NCBI GenBank assembly: GCA_019648995.1
Contig: BLXT01007492.1
Span: 1,168,710-1,204,484 of the forward strand
Source of the DNA: Plakobranchus ocellatus
Lineage: Eukaryota; Mollusca; Gastropoda; Plakobranchidae
Length of the DNA stretch: 35,775 nucleotides
Direction: 5' to 3'
In this document: piece after piece, positions 1-13,009 of the stretch
Layout of the letters: every line of letters starts with the position of its first letter
Numbering within the stretch: position 1 is the first letter of the stretch
Notes under the pieces: generated by a model
The model's database searches: none
The model's input: only the letters and a program-made list of their open reading frames with translations
What the model was told of the DNA's origin: nothing
Translations under genes and position numbers: made by a program

Positions 1-2096
1 AACTTTAGGACGACAACTACTCAAATCTTTGTATATTTAGCAATATTTTGTATGCCAGAAACCTTATTGAAGAAGTTTGAAACTCTCAATGCTGTGTGTA
101 TTCATTTGATGCAATAAAGCACGGAGAATTTTTGCAGTCGATTTTGCCTTTTCCCTGAGAGTGTCCCTGTCGTGACAGTAATGAAATGGCCGAGAGGATG
201 ACTGTGAAACCTCAGAGGAAAGTTTTCTTATTCAGTCTTTTTCAGGTTTTAAATAAAGCTTGTAATTTACATTACTGTAAAATTTTTATAGACTTGAAGG
301 CAGTCTTAGCTTGCCGACCATTTGGTGTAATGAATTTGGGATTTCATTGCTGTTGTAAGTTAACCTCCATACTTTATTTACCGCACTGTCCAAGACAACC
401 ACTTCTTTAAGGTCACTACATTTGTCTATGATCTTCAACAGTTTCCACTCTATTTCTTTCAAGAGACTGGTAAAATAATTAGGAGGCTGAGATGGGGTGT
501 GTCTTTTATGTGTGTTTTTTTTTAAAGAGAGAATAAAGAGAATTTCAGTATTTGTATAAAAACTTATTCAAAACTTCTGAACTAAAGTTTAAAAACTTCA
601 AAATATATGCAAAAGATGGCTGTCTAGGGCCCACTTTTCCCTGATGTCTTTTTTTTTTTAAAGGAAAACTTTGTGTTTTAAAACTGCAATCAAGATTCTT
701 ACCATGCAAAAAAACCCTGTTAGAATGATTACTGACAATGAGTAAAAGATCATTTTGATTTTACAAATACTGATCAGGGGGGCATTCTGTAAAAAGATAC
801 TATTGACAAAATATCTGAGTGATTCCAGTTAAAAAAAGCCCCATTCCCATATTGAAGCTTGCAATGCTCCTATTCACTCTAGTAATGCAGATTGTCAAAA
901 ATGCAAAAAGAGTCAAGAATGGCACCAAGACAGGAAGTCCTGTGAGTAAAAATCAGAAAAACTGAGCACAAAAACTTTCAGGTATGGCCTTTTTTTGGTA
1001 GACAAACTGTACATTGATAGCAAGCATATCAAATTATCAAATCTCTGAAATCCATATTTGCAAAACAGGCACTTCAAAGGTTTGATATACCGACCATCAA
1101 TAAAAAAAAAGAAAAAAACTTCATCTTACTTTTCTTTTTTTTTTTTTTTAAAAAGAAAGGACATAACATAGAAGCCTAGGCTGGTCTAATATAAGACATA
1201 ACATCACAGGATTGTGAATTTAATTTAGAGGTGAGGATATAAAAATAGAAAATCTTTCCACGGACTTAATCCATAACTTTAATGGTAGTTAGGAAAGTCT
1301 TGACCTGGCCTGCATCTAGAACTGGACATAAAACTGGTTAATTTTTATACCAAACTTTCAAATTTAAATTCAAGAATATCAAACCTAAATAATTCAGACA
1401 ATAATAGGAAATGTATCTCATTTTCCAAGATACAAACCTCACTCCTTACAGGTCACACCTTATGACAAAGAGATACCCACATTGTGTAGTGGGCATCTCT
1501 ATTGTTTTCTACATGTGAAGGCCACAGTTTAAAAAAGGGGACTGCTGGAGGAAAAGGCAAACAGATATGATTGGTGAACCAAAAAATGGATCTAAGCATA
1601 TATTTTTTTACACAGTTATCTAATTTTCTTGCTATTTTCGGCACTTTTTGTTATGCCATCATTGTAGAGATAGTACTTACTTTGAGCCTACTACCGAGTT
1701 TCACAACCCTTTATAATGCTGGAATCATTGGATCTCAATAAAACTTAGTTTTTACATAAATGCAGGTAGATGAAAGCACTGATTCTAAAAGCATGAAACA
1801 TAATATATATGTGTTCCAGTCACATAAACTGAGTGTTGGTTCAACATGACTAACTTTAAAAGGAAGCCCTTAAAAAGAGCAGTGAAGAAATTGTCCCTTG
1901 AGAGAATTTTCTATAGACATGCTTAAGATTTTCTGTACATGAAACATTGGAAATTTTTTACTTGTTAACTTAAAATTTTTTATTTTATCTCAGTTATGTA
2001 GACCCATAGATCGACTCATCTTATGGGACTGCTACACATATTATATGAACAAAACTAAATTTATTCAAAAGGGCTAAGGTTTTCTAACTGACTCAC
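1..2096. other. Start of PLA2G6 intron 13, no recognised feature
   Basis: AT-rich, with several A/T homopolymers (for example around 1131-1152). The next PLA2G6 coding block was searched for on the minus strand and not seen. Short open frames show no coding character. Confidence 0.6.
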
Positions 2097-2247
2097 TTTG
2101 GTTTCTTAATGTCAGCAAGAACAGAATTCTCGCCAAATTCTCGACGCAAAAGTTCTTCAAATGGTGCAGTCTCATATGGTCTTGTGCCTTTAAAAACTTC
2201 ATCTTTCAGACGGACATATATGCCTTTAAGATACTGCAAACTAATAC
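2097..2247 (-). CDS. PLA2G6: PLA2G6 exon 13: patatin domain, last exon in window
   Basis: The acceptor is gttgattcag and the donor AA|gtgagt. It encodes [20 protein letters not shown], then [20 protein letters not shown] and [11 protein letters not shown]. Human has [20 protein letters not shown], then [20 protein letters not shown] and MTDVRKPK. Two bases carry over into an exon beyond the window; nothing like the next block (VMLTGTLSD) or the DGG Asp motif could be found in 1-2096. Confidence 0.95.
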
Positions 2248-5200
2248 CTGAATCAACAAAAAAGAAAAGAAACATTTTCAATACACACAACATCAATTGA
2301 ATGGTATTATAAGATTAAACAAATTGTATTAAAACATTTTCTCTCTCTTTCAGTAACAGTGATAAAACAGCACATAAAACTGATGTATACATATTCTGTA
2401 GCAGCAAACTTAAGGGAGGTAGGAGAGGCAATAGGGGGTGATTTTTTTTGTTGTTTAAATTTCAAATAAAAGTCTCTTACATTTACTGATTCATTAGGGT
2501 GAAATTAAGGGAAGAAAATTTGAAAATAAATTTTTGGCCTTTGGTTACCTAATCACTGTCACAATTTTGAATTTTAATGAGCTAATTATGTAATTTACAA
2601 AATCTATCTTCTTCTCAGTTCAATTTTTAAACTTTACAGACAAGCTCTGTGCCATAAATACAACACCTTTTTGATACAGGAAAAAAAAAAAATTAATTCA
2701 TTCCCTGCATCTGTCATTGCCAAACAAAGTGGTACTGTGTTAAGTCAATGACAGATACTGAATTTCAATTTGCTACAGTAGATATGAAGCCCTTATTTTT
2801 CATGAAAAAAGTCAAATTTCTTAAAAAAAAAAAATAATCATAATATCCAAAAAAGCTTCTTTTATATCAATTAGAACATCAAGGAAATCAGCTCCTAAAT
2901 CTTGAGGGAGATAAGTTTTTATGTGACAAGAAATCATGTGCTTAGAAAAATGCAATTGAAGCATGTTATAAAAATATATAAATGAATGTTCACTACTTTT
3001 TCAAAATACCATTATTCTTGCACTTTTAGTCAAATTTTGGCAAAGCACTGAAACCATACCTAAAATTCATAAAAAGTAGAAAAGAAAACTGGTCTGGTTT
3101 TGTTTAATATGGCAAATAAATGGCATAATAGTAGAAAGTAATCAATACTGTCAAAAAAATTAGTATTGCTATCGAACAAGTGTGCCTTTTCCTCTCTAAA
3201 GAGCAAAAGAACCAAATCACTTCTTTTTTGCTTTTCAAATTCATCATATCCACTATGTTTTGTAAACTGTTCATTTTCTGCAATTCATATATTAATGTTA
3301 AATAGTTGCGCAGAGACAAGTAAAAAATGTTTGTACAAATCGCCCTGAAAATGACTGAAAACAAAACCTTTTGCAATGCCCAGTGCAAGGATTGCTCCAG
3401 TGCTTGTGCCACCTATCCAATCAAAGCAGTCCTTGATAGGCCTTCCTACAGCAGCTTCAATTTCCATAAGAACCTGGATTAAGACTAACCCTCTGATACC
3501 GCCTCCATCCAGGCACAAGACCTGCAATCAAAGACATGCATGCATCAATGTGTCAGCTACTTAACTTTGATTAATGTTTCATTTACTTTGCATTCACAAT
3601 ACAAAAATCTTCCTTTTCATAACATAAAAATAGAATTCAACTGCTAATTAAGAGCTTCAACCAGACTTTTTATTTAATAAAAAAAATCTTATGATTTAAA
3701 ACACAGCCAAAAATTTTGAAAATTTGACATTTCTTTTGCTTCACTGTATGTGGAGGCCTATTTTCAAAATATACATTTTTTCTAAATACATGGTACAAAA
3801 ACGGTACAGAAATCGTAATATGCAGTCAAAATTGCTTGAGGCGATGCTTGGAAAAGATTGAATTGCATAAAAATCAAGTTATGTGATTATAGTTGCCTTG
3901 CCTGACGAAAGCAATTAAAGGGAGTTGGGGTTGCCAAAAGCACAGTTCCCTTTACTGAAATTGCTCAGAGGTTCCTCAGCTTTTATATCAATTTCTATAT
4001 TATTAACTGGCCCTGCTTGAGTGGCTTACTGTAAACCAGGCCAAGAGAGCTTTCTCAACATATATCTGTGTTGTAATCGGTATTGTCTCTGCTTGTAAGC
4101 CCGTAAAGTACAGACTTCTATTTCATTGGTCTCTAGACAGTGGACGCTGGGACATTAAATTCCATTGCAACACCTCTCTGCTTTTCTTTTTCTTGTTACT
4201 TCTGTTCCACTTTGTCAATAAGTTAATTTTGCGTTGAAGTGACTAAGTCATCAACTTTCTGTTCATCATGCTGTAAATTTCCTGAGGTGGGTCGAGTAAT
4301 TCAAGAAAATTTGTAATAAGCCCAAGTATAGGTAAAAAGATGGCTTTCTGTTTGCATTTGCTTCTAGCCTACTATTAGAAGATCTCCTGAGACTTGAAGT
4401 GTAAACATGCATAATAAGCAGTATACAACTAGATTTAGATGGACCTAACATCTAGATCACTATATCTGTGCAGGCTTTAATGGACAGACCAAGACAGGCA
4501 AGTGTTACTATTTGCCAATCACTGCGCACACATCCCAACAACCTTAAAAACAACAGATAGTGCAGGTATAATAAATGAGAACAGATTTAAAACTTTCTTC
4601 TCCCTCTCCCCCTCACACACAACACTTCCCATTGCAGCCCTGTCCTGTGAATGATTATGATAGAGTATTGGAACATCTAACTTACAGAGAATCGTAAAGA
4701 AAAAGGCTAGCATTGTGCACAAGCACATTGGTTAGCACAAGTGGAATTAAAATCATTATAGATGAGAGGGCCGAAAAGTGCTCTTTAATGTGCCGTGCCA
4801 GACTATAAAAGATCAACTTAAATAAAAGTTGAGTAATGCAATGGCCCTTCACAGTAAGTGCTCATTGGGGCAGTTCCAAGCAAAAAGATTGACTTGAATG
4901 AAAATCAACTCACAAAGGTATCGACTTATGCAGTGTCGACTGTATACAACAAGTGAAAAAAAATTTTAATGCAATTATCAAGTTTAAGAATAATTTAAAT
5001 TTTGTTCTAATTTTTGTTACAAGTTTCTTTAGTTTCTCATGATGATTATGAAGGGAAAATCAACTTAAAGTGATGTAAACCAGCATTGTAAATGCCTACA
5101 ATCGGAACTTTGCAGCCCAGATTGCAAGACAATGTGCATTTTGCCACCAAATAAGTGTTAAATATTTTGTTGCTATGGTACGGTGCAGATTGTAGATATT

Positions 5201-8200
5201 TAATGATATGAAATGTGCAGCAATCTCACAAAATGAGTGGAGCTGTGGCTCTGCATGATTGGATTTGAATAAGAAATTTCCATATTACAATTGTTTACTT
5301 CAACATTTTGAAATGATCTCAATGATGTAGACCTGCAACTCATTTTGTGGGACTTCAACATAAATTTTGCCTTTTATACCAAAATGATACCACAAACTTT
5401 GAGTTTAAAGGTAAAATATCAAAATACATTACTGAAATGTTATCAACATTTTTAATCCTGTTTTTTTCCCCTTAAATTTTGTGATGAAACTATGAGTATG
5501 ACATATTTGTTGTTAACCCAGGACCCTTGAAATTAGCTGATCACCTAATGAAGCACAGAGATATAAAAAATAAAGCAATAAGGTTGCTCTTCATTGGTTA
5601 AATACACATTTCATGACTTGAAGCTTAGGGATGGACATCACCAAAGCTAACCAAGGCAAAGCAATTGGACCGGACCAGATTCCATGAAAAGTTTTACAAG
5701 AAATGCAAACATAGCAAAATTATATCCTCTTCTAAGAACTGTGATCTTAGCAGACATGGAAATTTCAGAAAAACAACTCAAATGGACTGCGAGAGCTATG
5801 TAATAGGTGAGGAAGTATGGAGATCACACCACAATACATTTGAGACAAAATTAGAAGAAAACAGAGGTCATAAATGGAACCTTCAAGAAAAACAAACCGA
5901 AGTATTCCAAGGGATAAGAGAGTAAAGAGTAAACATCATGGAGCACTAAGGACAGCCAAGGACAGTGATTGTGAGCAAAATGGAAAGGATTTTTTTGTGG
6001 GCTAAGATAAGGGATAAGAGAGCAAAGAACAAACATCATGGAGCACTAAGGACAGCCACGGACAGTGATTGTGAGCAAAATGGAAGGGATTTTTTTGTGG
6101 GCTCAGATAAGGGATAAGAGAGCAAAGAATAAACATCATGGAGCACTAAGGACAGCCAAGGACAGTGATTGTGAGAAAAATGGAAAGGATATTTTTGTGG
6201 GCTAAACCCTTCTTTGGGCATCTATATTGATGATATATAGCAATTCTTAATCTCAAATCATAGGGGGAAAAATACATGAGCAGTTTGCATGCTCCACATA
6301 TTTTAGTCATGGCTAAAATTACTCTCTATCCCCAAAGAAATTAATAATATCAAATGACAGGCACTTCCAAACCACACTGATCTAAAAAAAAAAAATTTTT
6401 TTGTACATGACACAACATGAAACTATTTCTTTAAAAAAAAAAAATGAAAATATAAGAATTGATATCATTGGCTCATACATAATACTAGAAAAAAAATCAT
6501 TCGAACAAGCAAAAAAAAAAAGCAGGCAAAATAACAAGAGAAGCCAGTACTAACTGACCCGGTCTCCTGCAGATATCGGTGAGTCTACCATGTCTATGAC
6601 AGCACCCTGAGACTGTGGAGAATGCACACTATGTACTACGTTAGCCATCAGTTGCTCATCAAATAAAGCTGGAGAGCACAAAGCGAATGTAACAGTTAAA
6701 AGCTTTTATATCAGATTACAGCAAGCTTCAGCATTTATGAGATTTGTTAAGAAGAAACCAAAACATTGAAAGAGCAAAAGCAAACACTTTTAGAGAAAAA
6801 AATAAATCAGTTTTAAGCTCACATTTTTCTTTCTCTCTGAGGTATATAAAGATTACACTTTTTAATATAAAAGTACTTGTAAGGAATATATAAAATAATC
6901 TTTTGAATAAGTTTGTTTTGCAAATTCGAGAGATTCAACAAATCGATTAAAAAAATAAATTATAGGGTTACTACTGTATACCTTTTCTCAGCTCAAAATG
7001 CTTGCATCTTTCAATACAAATGTCACTGTTACCTGTCAACTTTTAACTTGTTTGTGTTCTCCTTTTTTCTCTCCTAACTCTCACTTAAAACTAATAAAAG
7101 GTGAATGTTGGCATCTTACCAACACTATCTAACTCCATAAGGGCAGCCATAGTTTGATCAGGTATACCATTGTAGCTGCCCTCCGCAACACATCCCTTAA
7201 GGCAGCCTTTGGCAGTCTTGGGGCAACGATTAGCTCCAGACACATGCAGTAGATACAGAATTGTTTCTCTAAAGGATAGAAAATTGAATTTTGTACCCCA
7301 TCAAAAACGACTTTGCGCTAATTTTGCACTTGGTTGTGGGACATCATATTATTATTAAAACCAAGAAATGGTGGGAGAGAAAAAAAAAAGCAAGGCAAAA
7401 TAGTGGATGAGGGAGCAAAGAGGGAGGGAAGGAGAAAGAAATATTATGTTTACACCAAAACAATGCATGACAGGAAGTAAGAAACGGAGGTAGGGGATTC
7501 AATTGCTGAATTAAACCATTTTTGCAGCCACAAACAGGGGCACCATTATTATTGTTAAAAATGGTGTGCATAAAGAACTGAAATATGTAACTTTTGGATC
7601 AATTAGCAATAAAGCCTAATGGTGACTTTTATTTTGAATCTGAAAATCAGGACGGCCTATGGAATAAAGGAAATTTTCTTATTCCCTAGCAAATCAAATT
7701 AAGTGGACAAAATGGATACTAATGTAAAATCTCTTGAAATTTAAAGGCTTAGCTTCCGAATTGAAGAATTAGCTTTGATACTTTTGAGCTCTCATCAGGT
7801 ATTAACTATACATCATCTGACAAAAATAATATTTGGCTAGTCTTGAATCAAGGTAAATATGTATGTAAGAAAATAAATTACAAAACATACTATAGCCATT
7901 TTCTGAACCAGTAAATACACTGTGATTTTATAATGTCCATGAAGAATTTTAGATTTATCATTTCAACAACATACAAGGCCTACTATAAAGTACAAACAAA
8001 CATTCAAAAAAAAATTGAAGGAAATATTTCAGTATTCTCTATCTCATATCTATTTCTTCTGTAATTTGGTTGCTATTTCACTAGTAAAACCTCAAAATTA
8101 GAAGCGGTTGACCAAAAAATAGATTCTGTGTAAAATAATTAGCAAAAATTGTATAAAACATAACACAAAACAAAAAAAAATTTTTGCATACGAATACCAG

Positions 8201-9066
8201 TATACCAGTCATATTCACTGGCACATTAATTTTTTTTTTTAAATTGAGGTAAAATTGTGAGAAATATGTTTTTCCAGCTTTGCAATATAAAACCTTTTTC
8301 ACAAATATCTGGGAAGTTGATTAAAAGAAAAAAGAACAAAAACACTATCATTCCCGAAATTCTCAAAAAATCGCAGTCGTAAAGTATGGCCTTATTTGCT
8401 AAAAGATTCCACTAATGTACCAATGCATGGATTCTTAAAGCGAGAATGATGAATATTTTTTTGTGTGTATGTCTGTGCGACCAGTCCCAATCAGTCATGT
8501 GTTACATGTAAAACTTTTTAGAAAAATGAACTTTATGCTTTCAACCATTGTAAAGCTTACAGATAGAAGGCTTTCTTAACAATTAGTAATGTTCAAAATG
8601 CATCTTCCAACTCATTTGGACCGATGTAGTTTTTCTGATACAAGAATGATAAAAGCTTTCAGGCGATAACAGGGAATGAGATTGATGAGAAACATCAGAA
8701 TAGCACTTTATTGATAAAGTCAACTTGCTCTTCATCACATTTGCTTTTCCATAATCTAGATCTCAGAAAAACAATGATGGATCTTAAAATGAGAATTTTT
8801 TTTTCGTTTTTGTTCTTATAATAATAGAGAAATAGAAAAATACAAAATGAGAAATAAACTTGCTAAAATCCCATTCCATATACCCAGGGAGTAAAGTGAC
8901 AAGCACAGCATACTCACACATTCATATGAACACAAGATTTGATGCTGTATAGGAAAGCTAAAGCAGAAAAAGCTACACTGTTTGCGCTTATAATTTTTGT
9001 TGATAAAAATGAAATTGAAAATAAACAAGATATCATTTATCTGCATAAACACACTTGAAAGAGATA

Positions 9067-9106
<40 letters not shown>

Positions 9107-12100
9107 GAACAAGATATCATGAATCTGCAGAAACACATTTGGAAGAGACAAATAAAAAAAAACAAAAAAAACCAACGTATTTATTGACATCTTTTGTAAG
9201 AAAAAAAAAATAAAAAAAATAGGAAAACTGATTTTCAATCCACTACACCTATTTGCATGGTTGGCTGTGAAATCAGCCTTAAGATAGCAGCAGCCATTTT
9301 GGGGTTGCATGTCTTGCAATTATTTTCCACCTCTTCCCTGAAGTTTCATTTTTATACCATTTTACTGGGTTTAGTTCAGAAAAGGTTTATCACTGACTGT
9401 TAAAATCTCTAACATGAAGCTTAATTTAAAAATCTATTTTAAAGCCTGTTTCAAATTCAGAATTATCTTCATTGTTTTTTAAAAAATATGGGTGCTAGGG
9501 TTAATGATAAAATAAACGGTGCAATTCTCTGTTCATAATAGTTAAATGCTCTATAAATCTTTTAATCTACAAATGGGAAAATCAATACGAATAAATTCCT
9601 TACATCAATGTTCAGCAAACTGAGGATGCGTTGTACCATTCAATATGTTTAGAAAATGTTTTTATGCTTTTTATTTCACCCAATGTGCTCAAATATTGTT
9701 GTTTAGAATAATTAATAACAAGCATTAAAATAAAAAAGCCAGCTTCATATCCATCTCCAGCAGCTTCAACCACGAAAGTAAAAATGCTTAAAAGGGATCA
9801 AATAAGTCAAAGCAATTGCAAGGCAAAAGTGGGGGGCTTACAATTTATCTCAGGACGGAGGCAAAAAAATAAATATCTTTCTTCCTTTCTCTCAAAAAAG
9901 TTGAGATAACTGCATTAATGATACAAACTAAAAAATAAATAAAATGACTCACATTCTTAGCTTCAATTATGGCTGTGCTGGCAAAAATGGCAAATAACTA
10001 CTACAGTATATTGTTTTCACAATTCATGAATCAATGTTGCATTTACTTTTCAACTTTCTTTTCCATTTTCAGGTATGAAGTATAATTATGGATACATTAC
10101 AACTGAATATTGAAGAAAAAAAATGTAGCTTGCTGTAAGTTTTTTTTACATTACAATTAAGGAGTTAATCCTTAACCACAGTGAATATACAGTTTTTAAA
10201 CCCTTTGTAACAAAATGTTTTTGGTGATTTAATTTTGCCTTTTATTACTGCAATAACTGGCTGAAAAATTTGGGCATTGTGACCTAAAAAAAAAAAGGGA
10301 GGCACATCTCAAACTCAAACGAAGTTCTTCTATTCATAAATTTCACACGAAAGTTGATAGGATTCGACAAATTTTGCATATCATATTGATCCTGGAAAGC
10401 TCTTACCTACAACACATTATGTCAAGATTCATCCAGACACAACTTGGATCTTTCAAAGAGAAAAAAATGGAGCACATTGCACATCATACAAGGTCCATCC
10501 CAAAAGCAAGATTCCCTTCTTTACAACTCATGAAGTAAATGGGCCAGAGCGATGATTCTTGGCATAAATTATTTTCATCCCATGCTCTACTCGACACAAT
10601 AACCGCCACTGTCAATGCACTTTTGCATCCTTTGTAACCAGCTGTCAAGGGCTGTGATGTAGGAGTTTTTGTCGAGCTGACTGATGGCTTCCTTCATCGC
10701 AAAAAATAATGTCTTCCTCCGATTCAAATCTGTGACGACGAAAGTCTTTGCAAAAAGCCAGAAGTCACTTAGAGCAAGATTAGGAGAATAATATGGATGC
10801 TTCAACACTGATCACTCAAATTTGCCCAGCAGCTTGGAGACCATTCTGGCAATGTGCACTGGTGTATTGTCGTGATGGAAGATAACTTTAGATTGCAAGA
10901 GTTCTGATCGCCTTTTTTAATTGCCAGTCTCAATTTGTCTTTTATAAAACTGAGCATTGACCGTGGTGCCCATAGGAACTAGCCATCACAAAATAATTCT
11001 GCATGTGTCAAAAATCAAAATGTGCATACCTTCAGAAAATTTTGCTTTCGAAGTGCTTTCTCTAGTCGATGTTCAGTCCTGTCTTTTCACTTCGCAGACT
11101 GTCTTTTTGTCTCAGGATCCCATGACTAAACCCACGTTTCATCTCCAATTCAATCTAAAAATCTATTTTGCTCTCGCTGGAATCTTTGAATGAATTGCCT
11201 TGAGAATCTGACCCTGCAAACTTTTTGTCTGGTGTCAGCAGGTGAGGAACCCCTTTTGGAGAACGTTAAACTCTGATGGAATTTGTCCATAAGAACCCTG
11301 TGAACCAAAGACATCTTCAGTAATCTGTTCACACAACTTCTGTCTATTTTCAGCTGAGGATCGCTGAATAGCAGTGACCCTGTATCCCCACAAGCTGTAA
11401 GAGACCTCTCAAACTGGCTCTTGGCATTCATGTCAAAGCATCCCTCTGAAACAGTTCTCCTCCATTTCCTGGTTGTTGAATGGAAGGTGCATCGACTCCA
11501 AGAGCAGTAACTAGATCATTTTGAATTTAAGTGGCCCAAACGATTGAAAATTTTATTACAGTGAATGATTCCTTGATTACTGAGCAATTATATTGCCGGC
11601 CATTGTGCTTTATCAGACAATAGAAAAAGGAAGCACATTCGGGTAGCATTCACCACTCGTGCGCAATTTTTTTTCATGCAATTTTCCAACAAATATATCT
11701 AGAGACATGCAAAGTCTTTTGTTCTAGTCCATTTAGTTCATGAATTATAAAGAAGAGAAACTTACTTTTGGGATGGACCTCATACATGTCACAAAGGAGT
11801 TAAGAATATGTATTTCTTCATTTCATTTTCAGTTTATAAAAAAAAGAAAAAGCACAGAGTCTGCAAAAGCATCAAAGCATTTAGTTTCCCTGCCCTCAAA
11901 TGCCCTGCATTAATATTAATCCATTCCAGTAAACTGTTAGTACAAAAAAGAAGAGATATCAGTAAATAAAAACATGCACATTTTGAAAAAGTGTTTGCTG
12001 TCTTTAAAAAAATTAAAATTTTACAAAAGATAAAAGAAGTATAAAATTTGAAATACAAAAAAAATCACAAGTGAACTATTTTTGTCAAATACTGAAACTT

Positions 12101-12905
12101 CATTTCTTGATTTTTAAAAGCAGCCCTTGCAGTGTTTTTTGTTTGGTTGCTTGTTTTAAATGAAATTTGTTTTTATTTAGGTAATCTATTGATATCTGCT
12201 AGCTATCATTTTTGTGCGAAAAATAAAGGGTAGACTAAAATCATGCTCCAATAACTGACCCTAAAATAAAAAAATCGCGGTGCAAATGCCATTGGGATTG
12301 TGCAAAGGAAAATAATGCAGATGCATGTCAGTCAAACAAAGGAAGGAAAAAGCAATAAAAAGGTCTGAGAGATAGTAATATTGTCCATCTGGCAATATCA
12401 CGTTTTATTTTCCACACACCTGTTATCTTTGGCTGACCCAAAGAAAGATTTGCTGGAGAAAAACAAAATAAACTTTCTGCAATTAATTTGATGGCACAAC
12501 ACATCTCACATATTGCCTTATTCTTTTCAATATGATAACTCTGAGTTGTTAAACAAATTGATGGAAACTAAATGTCCTTTCATTGTTCATAGGGTAAAAG
12601 AAAATTAACATGCATGAAGCAAAAGGTAAACATGATAATTGGTCAAAGCTACACAACAATAACAAAAAAAATATCCCCCCCCCCCCCAAAAAAAAAAAAN
12701 NNNNNNNNNNNNNNNNNNAAAACCCCCCCCCCCCCAAAAAAAAAAAAAAAAAAAAAAACACCCGAAAAAAAAAAAATCTAAATAAAAGTAAAAAAGAAAA
12801 AGATGAAAACATACACAACTTCTACAAATGAAATGCCACTACAAAAAAGTTATTCAGGCGCTCTGAAAACTTTATCAAGAGGCTGGTGTGCATACACACA
12901 CATAC

Positions 12906-12940
<35 letters not shown>

Positions 12941-12952
12941 NNNNGAGAGAGT

Positions 12953-13009
<57 letters not shown>

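Larger units (their letters stand above)
3522..6558 (-). other. PLA2G6 intron between exons 11 and 12
   Basis: 3037 bases. It holds the pogo-like right end at 4850-4942, a weaker relative ending near 5088, the LINE scrap at 5640 and the 100-bp triplication. 3600-4740 shows nothing I can name. Confidence 0.8.

Noticed and set aside
1-2096. Remaining catalytic exons of PLA2G6
   Set aside because: I looked for the VMLTGTLSD-like and DGG-LANNP-like blocks on the minus strand and saw neither; the exons are most likely left of the window.
5851-6221. Open frames with a repeated [20 protein letters not shown]-type peptide
   Set aside because: They are translations of the 100-bp tandem unit, whose length is not a multiple of three, so the peptide cannot be kept in one frame.
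8816-9319. A 167-codon minus-strand frame
   Set aside because: It crosses the AAT repeat (poly-Tyr) and homopolymers. It has no domain and lies inside an intron.
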